From assembly GCA_963971425.1 (NCBI GenBank), contig OZ020518.1, positions 30,200,770 through 30,264,769 on the forward strand: a DNA stretch of 64,000 nt, in the 5' to 3' direction. The stretch is from Bryoerythrophyllum caledonicum (taxonomy: Eukaryota > Streptophyta > Bryopsida > Pottiales > Pottiaceae). The stretch's first letter is position 1, and each line of letters opens with the position of its first letter. The notes under the pieces were generated by a model. It did no database searches and was not told the DNA's origin. It saw only the letters and a list, made by a program, of their open reading frames with translations. Shown one piece after another: positions 51,701-62,750 of the stretch. Both the position numbers and the translations under genes were made by a program.

Positions 51701-54700
51701 CGAGCACTACAGAGACGAAGACGAGCAAGATCACGAGCACCACGGAGAGAAGACCAGGAAGCTCACGAGCACTAGGGAGACGAAGATGAACAAGATCATG
51801 AGCACTAGGGAGAGAAGGTGAGCATGGTAACGAGCACCACAAAGACGAAGATGAGCAAGATCACGAGCACCAGGGAGACGAAGACCAACAAGATCACCAG
51901 CACCAGGGAGAGACGACAATCAAGGTCACCAGACCAGGAAGATAAAGACGAGCAAGATCAAGAGCTTGAGGGAGACGAAGACGACCAAGATCACGAGCAC
52001 TATGGAGACGAAGACGAGCAAGATTACGAGCACGACAGAGACAAAGACGAGCAAGATTTCGAACTCGAAGGAGACAAAGATGATTAACATCTGGAGCACT
52101 AGGGAGACGAAGACGAGCAAGATCCGAGCACCACGGGGCGAAGACGAGCAAGATCACGAGCACGAGGGACACGAAGACGAGCAAGATCACGAGCTCCAGG
52201 AAGAAGAAGACGAGCAAGATCACGAGCACCAGGGAGACGAAGACGAGCAAGATCACGAGCATCTGGGAGAGAAAGACGAGCAAGATCACTAGGTCCAGGG
52301 AGATGAAGAGTACTAAGATCACGAACTCCAGAGAGAGGAAGTGGAGCAAGATCACAAGCATGAGGGGGATGAAGACGAGCAAGATCACGAGCACTAGGGA
52401 GACGAAGACGAGCAAGATCACGAGCTCCAGGGAGACGAAGACGAGCAAGATCACGAGCTCTAGGGAGACGAAGACGAGCAAGGTCACGAGCTCCAGGGAG
52501 AGTAGACGAGCAAGATCACGAGCAGCAGGGAAATGAAGACGAGCAAGATCACGAGCACTAGGGAAACGAAGACGAGCAAGATCATGAGCACCAGGGAGAG
52601 TAGACGAGCAAGATCACAAGCAGGACGGAGACGAAGACGAGCAAGATCACGAGCACCAGGGAGACGAAGACGAGCAAGATTACAAGCTCTAGGGAGACGA
52701 AGACGAGCAAGATCACGAGGTCCAGGGAGACGAAGACGTGCAAGATCACAAGCACCATGAAGATGAAGACGAGCAAGATCACAAGCACTAGGGAGACGAA
52801 GACGAGCAAGATCATGAGCACCAGGGAGAGAAGACGAGCAAGATGGCGAGCACTAGGGAGACAAAGACGAGCAAGATCATGAGCACCAGGGGGAGATGAC
52901 GAGCAAGATCACGATCACTAGGGAGATGAAGACAAGCAAGATCACGAGCACCACGGAGTAGAAGACGAGCAAGGTCACGAGCACCAAGGAGAGAAAGACG
53001 AGCAAGATCAGGAGCATTTGAGAGACGAAGACGAGCAAGGTCACAAGCATCAGAAAGACGAAGACGAGCAAGATCACGAGCACCAGGGAGAGAAGACCAG
53101 GAAGATCACAAGCACTAGGGAGACGAAGACGAGCAAGATTACGAGCTCCTGGAAGACATAGACGAGCAAGATCACGAGCTCCAGGGAGACAAAGACGAGC
53201 AAGATCACGAGCTCCAGGGAGACGAAGACGAGCAAGATCACAAGCACCTGGGAGATGAAGATGACCAAGATCACGAGCTCCAGGGAGACGTAGACGAGCA
53301 AGATCACGAGCACAAGGGGGACGAAGACGAGCAAGATCACGAGCTCTAGGGAGACGTAGAAGAGCAAGATCACGAGCTCCAGGGAGACGAAGACGAGCAA
53401 GATCACAAGCACCTCGGAGATGAAGACGAGGAAGATCATGAGCACCTAGGAGAGAAGACGAGCAAGATCACGAGCTCCCGGGAGAGGAAGACGAGCAAGA
53501 TCACGAGCACCAGGGATAGAAGATAATCAAGGTCACGAGCACCAAGAAGACGAAGACGAGCTAGATCACGAGCACTAAGGAGACAAAGACAAGCCAGATC
53601 ACGAGCACCAAGGAGACGAAGACGAGCAAGATCACGAGCACGAGGGAGACGATGACGAGCAAGATCACGAGCTCCTAGGAGTTGAAGACGAGAAAGATCA
53701 CGAGCACTAGTGAGACGAAGACGAGCAAGAGCACGAGCACTAGGGAGACGAAGACGAGGCAGATCAAGAGCACCAGCGAGATGAAGACGAGCAAGATCAC
53801 GAGCACCAGGGAGAGGAAGACGAGCAAGATCACGAGCATCTGGGAGAAGAAGACGAGCAAGATCACTAGCTCTAGGGAAATGAAGACGAGTAAGATCACG
53901 AGCTCTAGGGAGACGAAGACGAGGAAGATCACAAGCACCAGGGAGATGAAGACGATCAAGATCTCGAGCACTAGGGAGACGAAGACGAGCAAGATCACGA
54001 ACACCCGAGAGACGAAGACAAGCAAGATCACGAGCTCCAGGGAGACGAAGACGAGCAAAATCACGAGCTCTAGGGAGACGAAGACGAGCAAGGTCACGAG
54101 CTCCACGGAGACGAAGACGAGCAAGATCACGAGCACCAAGGAGACGAAGACGAGCAAGATCACGAGCACCAAGAAGACGAAGACGAGCTAGATCACGAGC
54201 ACGAGGGAGACGAAGACGAGCAAGATCACGAGCTCCACGGAGACGAAGACGAGCAAGATCACGAGCACCAAGGAGACGAAGACGAGCAAGAACACGAGCA
54301 CCAGGGAGACGAGGACGAGCGAGATCACGAGCTTCATGGAGACGAAGACGAGCAAGATCACGAGCACAAGGGAGACGAAGACGAGCAAGATCACGAGCTC
54401 CAAGGAGACGTAGACGAGCAAGATCACGAGCACCAGGGAGACGAAGACGAGCAAGATCACGAGCACCAGGGAGACGAAGACGAGCAAGATCACGAGCTCC
54501 ATGGAGACGAAGACGAGCAAGATGACGAGCTCCAGGTAGACGAAGACGAGCAAGATCACGAGCACCAGGGAGATGAAGACATGCAAGATCACGAGTACTA
54601 AGGAGACGAAGACGAGAATGATCATGAGCTCCAGGGAGAGAAGATGATCAAGATCACGAGCATCAGGGAGACAAAGACAAGCAAGATTTCAAGCATCAAA

Positions 54701-57314
54701 GAGACGAAGAGGAGCAAGGTCACGAGCACTACAGAGACGAAGACGAGCAAGATCACAAGCACCACGGAGAGAAGACCAGGAAGCTCACGAGCACTAGGGA
54801 GACGAAGATGAACAAGATCATGAGCACTAGGGAGACAAAGATGAGCAAGATCATGAGCACTAGGGAGAGAAGGCGAGTAAGGTAACGAGCACCACGAGGA
54901 CGAAGATGAGCAAGATCACGAGCACCAGGGAGACGAAGACGAACAAGATCACCAGCACCAGGGAGAGACGACAATCAAGGTCACCAGCACGAGGAAGATG
55001 AAGACTACAAGATCAAGAGCTTGAGAGGGACGAAGACGAGCAAGATCACGTGCACGAGGGAGACAATGACGAGCAAGATTACGAACTCCAGGGAGACAAA
55101 GATGATCAACATCAGGAGCACCAGGGAGACAAAGACGAGCAAGATCACGAGCACCAGGGAGACGAAGACGAGCAAGATCACGAGCACGAGGGAGACGAAG
55201 ACGAGCAAGATCACGAGCACCAGAGAGTCGAAGGCGAGCAAGATGAGGAGCACAAGGGAGACGAAGACGAGCAAGATCACGAGCTTCAGGGAGACGAAGA
55301 CAAGCAAGATCACAAGTTCCAGGAAGACGAAGACGAGCAAGATCACGAGCACCAGGGAGATGAAGACGAGCAAGATCACGAGCACTAGCGAGACAAAGAC
55401 GAGCAAGATCATGAGCACCCGGGAGAGAAGACGAGCAAGATCACGAGACCGAGGAAGACGATGACGAGGAAGATCAGGAGCACCATGGAGAAGAAGTCCA
55501 GCAAGGTCACGAGCACCAGGGAGAGAAAGACGAGCAAGATCACGAGCATCAAAGAAAGAAGACCAGGAAGATCACGAGCACTTGGAAGACGAAGATGAGC
55601 AAGATCAGGAGCATCAGGGAGTCGAAGACGAGCAAGATTATGAGCACTAGGGAGAGAAGGCGAGCAAGGTCACGAGCACCCGGAAGACGAAGATGAGCAA
55701 GATGACGACCACCAGGGAGAGGAAGACGAGCAAGATAACAAGCACCAGGGAAAGAAGACAATCAAGGTCACGAGCACCAGGAAGACGAAGATGAGCAAGA
55801 GCAGGAGCTTTGGGGAGACGAAGACGAGCAAGATCACGAGCACCAGGGAGACGAAGACGAGGAAGATTACGAGCACGAGGGAGACGAAGACGAGCAAGAT
55901 TACAAACTCGAGGGAGACAAAGACGATCAAGATTAGTCGCACCAAGGAGACGAAGACGAGCAAGATCACGAGCACCAGGAAGATGAAGACGAGCAGGATC
56001 ACGAGCACGAGGGAGACGAAGACGAGCAAGATTACAAACTCGAGGGAGACAAAGACGATCAAGATCAGTTGCACCAAGGAGACGAAGACGAGCAAGATCA
56101 CGAGCACCAGGAAGACGAAGACGAGCAAGATCACGAGCACAAGGGAGACGAAGACGAGCAAGATTACAAACTCGAGGGAGACAAAGACGATCAAGATCAG
56201 GAGCACCAGGGAGAGAAAAACGAGCAAGATCATGAGCACCAGGGAGATGAAGAAGAGCAAGATCACGAGCTCGAGGGAGATGAAGACGAGCAAGATCACG
56301 AGCTCCAGAGTGACGAAGACGAGCGAGATCACAAGCACAAGGGAGATGAAGACAAGCAAGATCACGAGCACGAGGAAGACGAAGACGAGCAAGATCATGA
56401 GCAGCAGGGAGAGAAGACGAGCAAGATTACGAGCATGAGGGAGACGAAGACGAGCAAGATCACCAGCACCAGGGAGAGAAGACAATCAAGGTCACGAGCA
56501 CCAGGAAGACGAAGACAAGCAAGATCACGAGCTTCAAGGAGACGAAGACGAGCAAGATCACGAGCACCAGGGAGACGAAGACGAGCAAGATTACGAACAC
56601 GAGGGAGACGAAGACGAGCACGATTACAAACTCGAGGGAGACGAAGACGAGCAAGATTACGAACACGAGGGAGACGAAGACGAGCACGATTACAAACTCG
56701 AGGGAGACAAAGACGATCAATATCAGGAGCACCTGGGAGACGAAGACGAGCATGATCATGAGCACCAGAGAGACGAAGACGAGCAAGATCACGAGCACGA
56801 GGGAGACGAAGACGAGCAAGATCACGAGCACCAGGGAGACGAAGACGAGCAAGATCACGAGCACCAGGGAGACGAAGATGAGCAAGATCACGAGCACCAG
56901 GGAGAGGAAGACGAGCAAGATCACGAGCTCTAGGGAGACGAAGACAAGCAAGATTACGAGCACAAGGGAGACGAAGACGAGCAAGATCACGAGCTCCAGG
57001 GATACGAAGACGAGCAAGATCACGAGCTCCAGGGAGACGAAGACGAGCAAGATCACGAGCACCAGGAAGACGAAGACGAGCAAGATCACGAGCTCCATGG
57101 AGACGAAGACGAGCGAGATCTTGAGCTCGAGGGAGACGAAGACGAGCAAGATCACGAGCAACAGGGAGATGAAGGCGAGCAAGATCTGGAGCACTAGGGA
57201 GACGAAGACGAGCAAGATCATGAGCTCCAGGGAGAGAAGACGAGGAAGATCAAGAGCATTTGGGAGACAAAGACGAGCAAGATTACGGACTCGAGGGAGA
57301 CAAAGACGAGCAAG

Positions 57315-57342
57315 ATTGTGAGCCCTAAAACCGGCTCACGAT
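57315..57342. other. Imperfect inverted repeat at the array edge
   Basis: attgtgagcc (57,315-57,324) is followed after 8 bases (ctaaaacc) by ggctcacgat (57,333-57,342). The arms pair over 10 bp with one G-T type mismatch. The left arm begins exactly where the satellite ends. It could be a remnant of a breakpoint or an element end, or it could be chance. Confidence 0.5.
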
Positions 57343-58184
57343 GTCATTTGGGCATTAATATTAATTAATTAGCATTAGGAAGTGGTAGTTAGGGTGAGGG
57401 GTGAAACTAAGCCACTTATTGTGGTTAAATGGCTCAAAAAGGCCCTTTATGTGTCATTTCCCAATTTAGAGGGAGGTCATCATCCCCAATTGGGAATTTA
57501 ATTTTGTTAAAAAATAAGAATAAAATAAAAAATAAAAAATAAAAAATAAAAAACTTAGAAGACGAAAGGAGTTCTTGCAAAAAAGGGAGACACCTCAAAC
57601 TCCATGTGTTTTTAACACAATGGGAGGAAGCCTTGGGAAAAAACAAAACAAAAAACCAAAGAGGTAAGTAGACAATTAAGTAATCAAATAGACAGAAAAC
57701 AAAAGTAAACAAAACTCGGAGTGTAGCCATGATGTGGCCACTCTTGTAGTTAATCTTTTAAAAACCCATCCACAAAGTAGTGGCACATGGCCTTGGAAGA
57801 AATTAGAAAAGTTAGATGGTGTCAAGGGGAGAAATTAGCACCAATTATTGGCGATCATGGATTGCCCTTAATGGCATGCCCGAAGTTATCTTTAAAAATC
57901 CTTTTTATTTTTGCTTTCTTCCTTCCCCTGAGCTGGCGAGGGGGAATTTTGGGTTTTCCCAGGGAATATTCCCTGGAATCTGCTGAAGAAACGCTGGACT
58001 TCCAGCGTGAGTTGCGTGCGCGGCTGCCGTGGGAGCTGGAGGGCGCTGGGTTGACTGCGGACGGGGAGTTTTCGGGCTCTCTCGTTTTTTGGTGTGTAGA
58101 GTTTTTTTTAGGGTTGTGTGGGAGTGCCGCGATCAGGAGAGGGGAGCTGCCGGAATGGCTGTCTCTCTGCGTTTTTTTGAGGGA
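57343..58184. other. AT-rich to mixed intergenic DNA, no gene seen
   Basis: This begins with AT-rich sequence (attaatattaattaatta). It contains a simple ataaaa-type repeat at about 57,508-57,553 and a short palindrome cccaattggg near 57,485. A plus-strand frame of 153 codons from 57,787 and a minus-strand frame at 57,434-57,730 show no recognisable domain and uneven composition. I do not call either a gene. From about 57,900 the sequence becomes more GC-rich, like a leader or LTR-type region, but no element ends are visible. Confidence 0.5.
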
Positions 58185-58325
58185 GCGAGATCAGCAGAGA
58201 GGGAGCGAGATCAGCAGAGAGGAAGCGAGATCAGCAGCGATGGAGTGAGGCGAGCAGTTCGAGCGAGAGGAAGCGAGATCAGCAGCGATGGAGTGAGGCG
58301 AGCAGTTCGAGCGAGAGGTTGCGAG
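58185..58325. repeat. Short local tandem repeats (about 20 bp and 48 bp)
   Basis: gagcgagatcagcagagag-type units of about 20 bp occur three times from about 58,190. They are followed by two copies of a 48-bp unit (starting gcagcgatggagtgaggcg) at about 58,231-58,325. They make overlapping ORFs in several frames appear repetitive (for example a duplicated LARTARLTPSLLISLP on the minus strand), which weakens any coding claim. Confidence 0.8.
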
Positions 58326-58960
58326 GAGGAAGAGGTAGAGCGGAATGGTGTGAGTGGAGCGAGAGCGGTGGCGACGGCGACGGCGGGGGCAATTCGGCGT
58401 GACGTACCTATGCACGCCAGCAAGAGCGGGCAGGTGTGGATGGTGCTTGAGCACCGAAGGATGAGCGCTCGATTATGAGAGAGGAGCTGCCGGAGGGTGT
58501 GATTGACCCCACAGGAGCGCCGGTCGGAGAGATTGGTGTGGACAGGAGGCCGGAAGAGTACGGCATTGGCGCGAGCGGAAGGAGCGCGGCTGCGAGCAAG
58601 GGGAGCCGGCGCGCGCGCGAGGACGGACGAGTCGACGATGGCGATGGCGACGAGGAACTCCAGGCTCGAGAGCTTGATGGAGTTTTCTTCGGAGTAGATC
58701 TGCGGTTTGGGGCTACGGTGAAGGATGAATCGATTCCTGGATCGTAGAGAAGAAGGACCCTGCGACATCGGGGTTGAGGAGAAGCGGAGTCCAGCTCGTT
58801 TAGGAGATCCAGGCTGCAGCATTGGTGGATCGGTTGCGAGATCATTCCGGCCAGCCACCAGGGAGCTCTCATTCTCCCACTTAATTCTCATGCATGTGAT
58901 GGTACTTGGAAGTGCAAGTGGGAATCCTTGGGTGCAGTAGGTGTTAAAAATTCTGGTGAT
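58326..58960. other. GC-rich DNA with overlapping ORFs, no supported gene
   Basis: Open frames exist on both strands, the longest being a minus-strand frame of 226 codons (58,211-58,891) that starts at an ATG. It has Arg/Ser/Pro/Leu-rich composition, runs into the tandem repeats above and has no recognised motif. A plus-strand 90-codon frame (58,475-58,747) overlaps it. A segment resembling gagaggagctgccgga occurs near both 58,138 and 58,479. High GC alone can explain the open frames. Confidence 0.4.
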
Positions 58961-59862
58961 TGAATCCCGCGCGGAAGCGCTGCCAAAAGTTGGTAAGAAC
59001 TAGGTCTTCTTGAGTCAAGGCACACACTCGCCAGCTGCGTGATATCCAACCTCATTCGGTGGAAGCTAGTGAATGAAGAAGTGAACTTGTATGCGAATAT
59101 GCATGGTTGCATGAAGTTTGAACACAAGGTCATGATTGTTGAGATCGGCTGGTCATGTGAATGGTGAATGCAGTCCGTCCCTGATTGTAGTGATCGAGTC
59201 GATACAAGAGTCTGACCCAAATTTTAAGTAGCTTATCAAGTTGATCATCTTGAATCAGTAAGGTTAGGCTGGAGAAATTCTGAAATTGAGTAAAAGCACA
59301 AGAAGTTCTTCACGTTGGAAGTTCTGGAGTTCTGGAAGGGTCTGCGACCTGTCTGCTGGTCGTCGGGTTGTGGGTCCAAGATTGAGTCAACCGGTTAATT
59401 GAAGGCTGCCATCGTGTTAAGCAAGAAAAACTGATAAGACTACAAAAAACAACCGTCAAAAACGGAGTCATAATCACAAAGATAATGAAGAATTAAACTT
59501 AATATAAAAAGAGGAGCCTGTCAGCTGGACGCTGCTATGAGGGTCGCACTTGGGCCTGGAATCGGTGGTTAAGGTGCTAATCAAGTTCACAAGGTGGAGT
59601 TGAACCTAATAGAGCCAAAAAACGTTGGAAACGGAGCTTGGAGGCAAAGTTTATGCTTGTTAAAAAATAATCGGGTTAAAATTTAAGGCTGAATCTAGCC
59701 ATCACAGCTCTGATCATTAACGAACCTTCTTAAGTGACACACCGTGGTTAATCATGCTTGTATGAATGGTTGAAGGATGCTTGAACAAGGGTTGTATCCC
59801 ACATGTAGGGTATTGTGTTCAAGATAAACCACCCCATTAGGGGCGGTTTATTTGGTTCACAG
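58961..59862. repeat. Dispersed repeat, copy 1
   Basis: This region aligns in direct orientation with 60,465-61,180. Shared landmarks are gcgcggaagcgctgcc (58,969-58,984), a segment reading agccaaaaaacgttg near 59,615, and an end with tgtgttcaaga, a hairpin and ggtttatttgg. The hairpin pairs aaaccacccc (59,826-59,835) with ggggcggttt (59,840-59,849). The 33-bp satellite starts directly after this copy. I do not recognise the family and see no coding frame in it. Confidence 0.75.
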
Positions 59863-60341
59863 AAGGCGAGCAAGGTCACGAGCACCAGGAAGATCACACG
59901 CAGCAGGGAGACGAAGGCGAGCAAGATCACGAGCACAAGGGAGAGGAAGACGAGCAAGATCACGAGCTCCAGGGAGACGAAGACGAGCAAGATCACGAGC
60001 ACGAGGGAGAGGAAGACGAGCAAGATCACGAGCTCCAGGGAGACGAAGACGAGCAAGATCACGAGCTCCAGGGAGACAAAGACGAGCAAGATCACGAGCA
60101 CCAGGGAGACGAAGACGAGCAAGATCACGAGCTCGAGGGAGACGAAGACGAGCAAGATCACGAGCTCCAGGGAGACGAAGACGAGCAAGATCACAAGCAC
60201 CAGGGAGATGAGGACGAGCAAGATCACCAGCACTAGGGAGACGAAGACGAGCAAGATCTTGAGCTTCAGGGAGAGAAGATGAGCAAGATCACGAGCATTA
60301 GGGAGACGAAGACGAGCAGGCGAGAAGAAGACGAGCACGAT
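59863..60341. repeat. Isolated 479-bp block of the 33-bp satellite
   Basis: About 14 monomers of the main array's type (gacgaagacgag, caagatcacgag, ctccaggga) lie 2.5 kb outside the main array. The block is more uniform than the main array, mostly 33-bp units. It begins aggcgagcaaggtcacgag, directly after the dispersed-repeat hairpin, and ends with a degenerate gcaggcgagaagaagacgag. Orientation matches the main array. It may be an outlying fragment, a transposed piece or an ancestral seed. Confidence 0.93.
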
Positions 60342-60464
60342 TGAAGTCACCATCAAAGGGTAGAGGGTGAATTTAGGGGGATAATGGAGCTTCTTTCATC
60401 TCTTGAACTTGTTCAGTATCCTCTTGTGGCATGTGGTAGGATGGAACCTTAATTTTACTGTCTA
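60342..60464. other. Short spacer, nothing recognised
   Basis: About 120 bp of mixed sequence between the small satellite block and the second dispersed-repeat copy. I see no ORF or repeat in it. Confidence 0.5.
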
Positions 60465-61180
60465 CAACAATCGCGCGGAAGCGCTGCCCAAATTAAAAGA
60501 GAATTAGGGTTTCATAAACCTAAACACTGGTTTTAAATAAATCCAAGGAGTTAAACGCAGCTAGAAGGACATGTATGGCAGGGTGCATGAGTAAGACTCC
60601 TGAACGTGAATGTGCATGATACATGCATGTGATGTATGGTGCATGGTTTAAGTAAATGCACGGGTTGAGTATTGCACGGCTGTGAGTCCAGGTTCAATTC
60701 GGATGGAGAATTGAACGTTGCGATTGTGTTTAGCACGAAAACTAGTGAGAGTTGGAGAAGAAAACATGAAAAACGAAGTTGTAACCAAGGAGATAAAGGG
60801 AACATAAGTTCTGGAACCAAAAAAATGGTCTGTCTGCTGTCCACTGCTGTCAGGGTCGTACCTTGGTCTAATCCTGGTCCTGAAGGATCTAGTCAAGTTC
60901 ATAAGGCCAAGTTGAACCCATCTAAGCCAAAAAACGTTGAAAACGGAGCCCTAAGGCAAAACTTATGCATGTTTGAAGTTTGGACATAAATTAAGGCATA
61001 ATTTAGTCATAACAACACCAATTGTTCACTAAAATCCCAAGTAACCACAACATAAGTCACTATGTTTTGTATGTGGTATGTATGGCTGGTCTTAATGGTG
61101 GTTGTACAAGAGATTGCATCCCTGGTTTTGAGTCTTGTGTTCAAGACAAGCCACCCGCTAGGGGATGGTTTATTTGGCGA
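60465..61180. repeat. Dispersed repeat, copy 2
   Basis: A diverged direct copy of 58,961-59,862. It shares gcgcggaagcgctgcc (60,473-60,488), agccaaaaaacgttg near 60,922, caagttcataagg near 60,893 and the terminal hairpin, here aagccaccc (61,148-61,156) with gggatggttt (61,162-61,171). The arm sequences differ between copies yet most pairing is kept. It is about 180 bp shorter than copy 1. No coding frame is convincing. Confidence 0.75.
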
Positions 61181-61382
61181 TCATCCATGAAATCCGGAAA
61201 AGTCACAGATCTGATATTCAAATCCTTAAATCAGGGAAATGGTTCCGGACTTTGGATTTCCAAGTTTTAGCTACAAAAATCGGCTGTTCATTCCGTCCGT
61301 AGCCGGGTGCAATGGTGAGCCCCAATTGTTAATCGCTGTTGGACTGGAATTACAGCCAACAATCCTAAATCTAAACACTATC
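61181..61382. other. Unassigned DNA between repeat copy 2 and the pseudogene
   Basis: About 200 bp with no ORF, RNA gene or repeat that I can support. A short gccgggtgcaatggtg stretch near 61,302 is noted but not interpreted. Confidence 0.5.
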
Positions 61383-62549
61383 CTAAGATGGGGTACCCGG
61401 TGCCCTATTTCTCCCGCTTCTACACGTGGGAGATATCTCCACTGGTACCCGGTGCTTATCCTTGCCTCTCTTCCACGTTGACGGAGAAGGGTCGACGTCC
61501 TGGGTTGTCGGTTCGGAAGCCGGAGAAGTCTTTGCCACTGGAGTTCTCGAATCCGGAGGTGGAGGTTGCCGTTCTGGCGGAGTTTCTGGGAGTGGTGGGG
61601 ACTGAAGCTCCGGCTCGGCAGTCGATTTGACTTCTTTGACCAAGTCCTTGTAGCTGGCGGAAGGACTTATTGGTCCGCGTGCCAGCCGTCGGGATACTAA
61701 CTAGGGTGGTGCTCGGAGATCGATCTCCTCCGGAGAATCAGGTAGTCGCATTGTCGGAGGTGCCAGTAGATCCGGAAGACGCTGCAATAATTCACCTGTG
61801 CTGAGGTTGGGAGATGCCATACCTTCTGCAGGTGCACGTGATGATGGTGTATCGAGATCCTTCGGATTCAATGAGGTCCCACTTGTTGGAGCCGGCTCTA
61901 ATTATGGCGGTTCCGGAGGTGTCGTGGTCCGGTCGAGAGTCATAAAGTCGTCCAGTACTTGGGCCGCCCTGTCTTCCGGACTCACCCGGGTATGTTTTCC
62001 ACGAGCAACTTCATCTAACTCCGGATATGGCCCATCTTCTCCGCTTGGTCAAAAAGGAACCAGAAGATGTTGGTTCGGATCACCTTCTTCTCCTTCTTTA
62101 CCAACTCGGTGGAGAGCTGACTCTGGTTAACAGTATCCACCGGAAAGTCCAGAGCTGCCCAGACATTCGTCAAGGCGGCTGCAGATGCATTGGCCCTTGC
62201 CTCAGCCTAATGCCGAGCTGCCACCGCGAGTGCTGCCTCTCGCCGTAAGTTCGCCACATGTTTCTCCAACGCATTATTAGCTTGATACAGTTTGGAGATT
62301 TGTAGATGCAGCACCTTCAACGAAATCTCCTTGCTCCAGAGATCTTCTACCCGGACAATGACCTCTTCGACCCGATTGACACCCAGGTGTGAGCCACCAA
62401 AACGGCTCCCGAGGATGAATGGACCGCACATCAATTGTGTTAGGTTCAACTAGTAGTTGAAGTGGGAGATCCAATAGGATTAACCCATGATTTTGGATCA
62501 ACATAGCCAATTGACCTCTCCGTTCACTAATTCCTTGAATGGGAGCCAC
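61383..62549 (-). pseudogene. Decayed protein-coding remnant, Pro-rich C-terminus
   Basis: On the minus strand, protein-like pieces follow one another in shifted frames. A first piece lies at about 62,549-62,420. A coiled-coil-like piece (62,449-62,207) holds LHLQISKLYQANNALEKHV. A TAG stop at 62,209-62,207 is followed in the same frame by about 64 more codons (ending 62,015). A frame change near 62,030 leads to an acidic, then Pro/Ser-rich stretch with two more internal stops (TAA near 61,911 and TAG near 61,700), ending in a basic RSGRNR segment and TAG at 61,383. At least three stops and two shifts mean it is not functional. It could be an old retroelement gag-like gene or a host gene copy; the family is not recognised. 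Confidence 0.6.
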
Positions 62550-62579
62550 TTCATGGCGACCACGGATTTTATTAAGTTA

Positions 62580-62750
62580 ACCAAAAAAAAAAAATAGGGA
62601 AGGAAAAAATGAAGAGAAGACTAGAGAGGGAAAAAAGAAAACAAAAGCAAGAACAATAGGAGAGGAAGAAAGTAAGTGGTGGAGAAAACCACGGGGGGAA
62701 AATTAGGCGAAATAGAGAAAAAAATAGAAAAAAGAAAGGGGGCCAAAAGA
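62580..62750 (+). repeat. Purine-rich low-complexity tract
   Basis: Starts with a run of about 13 A at 62,580 and continues as an A/G-dominated stretch (gaagagaagactagagaggg and similar) to about 62,750. It has no period. The opposite-strand Phe/Leu/Ser-rich ORF (62,572-62,814) is a by-product of this composition. Confidence 0.8.

Larger units (their letters stand above)
38402..57317. repeat. 33-bp GA-rich minisatellite array, right arm
   Basis: Continuation of the same array after the retrotransposon, with the same monomer words, the same T-poor plus strand and the same recurrent variants. It ends at about 57,317, where caagattgtgag passes into unrelated AT-richer DNA. The last 2 kb (55,500-57,300) hold the longest acidic-frame stretches (GDEDEQDHEHQ type, 56,069 to about 56,400). 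Frame-shifting 32-bp units still interrupt them, so I do not call a gene. No other insertion is visible. Confidence 0.97.

Noticed and set aside
1..57317. CRISPR-like array of 33-bp repeats.
   Set aside because: There are no unique spacers: repeats are directly tandem and diverged, in a eukaryotic context.
58211..58891. 226-codon minus-strand ORF as a host gene.
   Set aside because: It runs through local tandem repeats, overlaps open frames on both strands in GC-rich DNA, and shows no motif.
59863..60341. Flanking dispersed repeats (58,961-59,862 and 60,465-61,180) as LTRs of an element carrying the small satellite block.
   Set aside because: The copies are too diverged and of different length, with no matching TG...CA ends, primer site or coding interior.
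61300..61330. Alu-like start (gccgggtgcaatggtg).
   Set aside because: Only a short chance resemblance; Alu is primate-specific and nothing else in the region fits.
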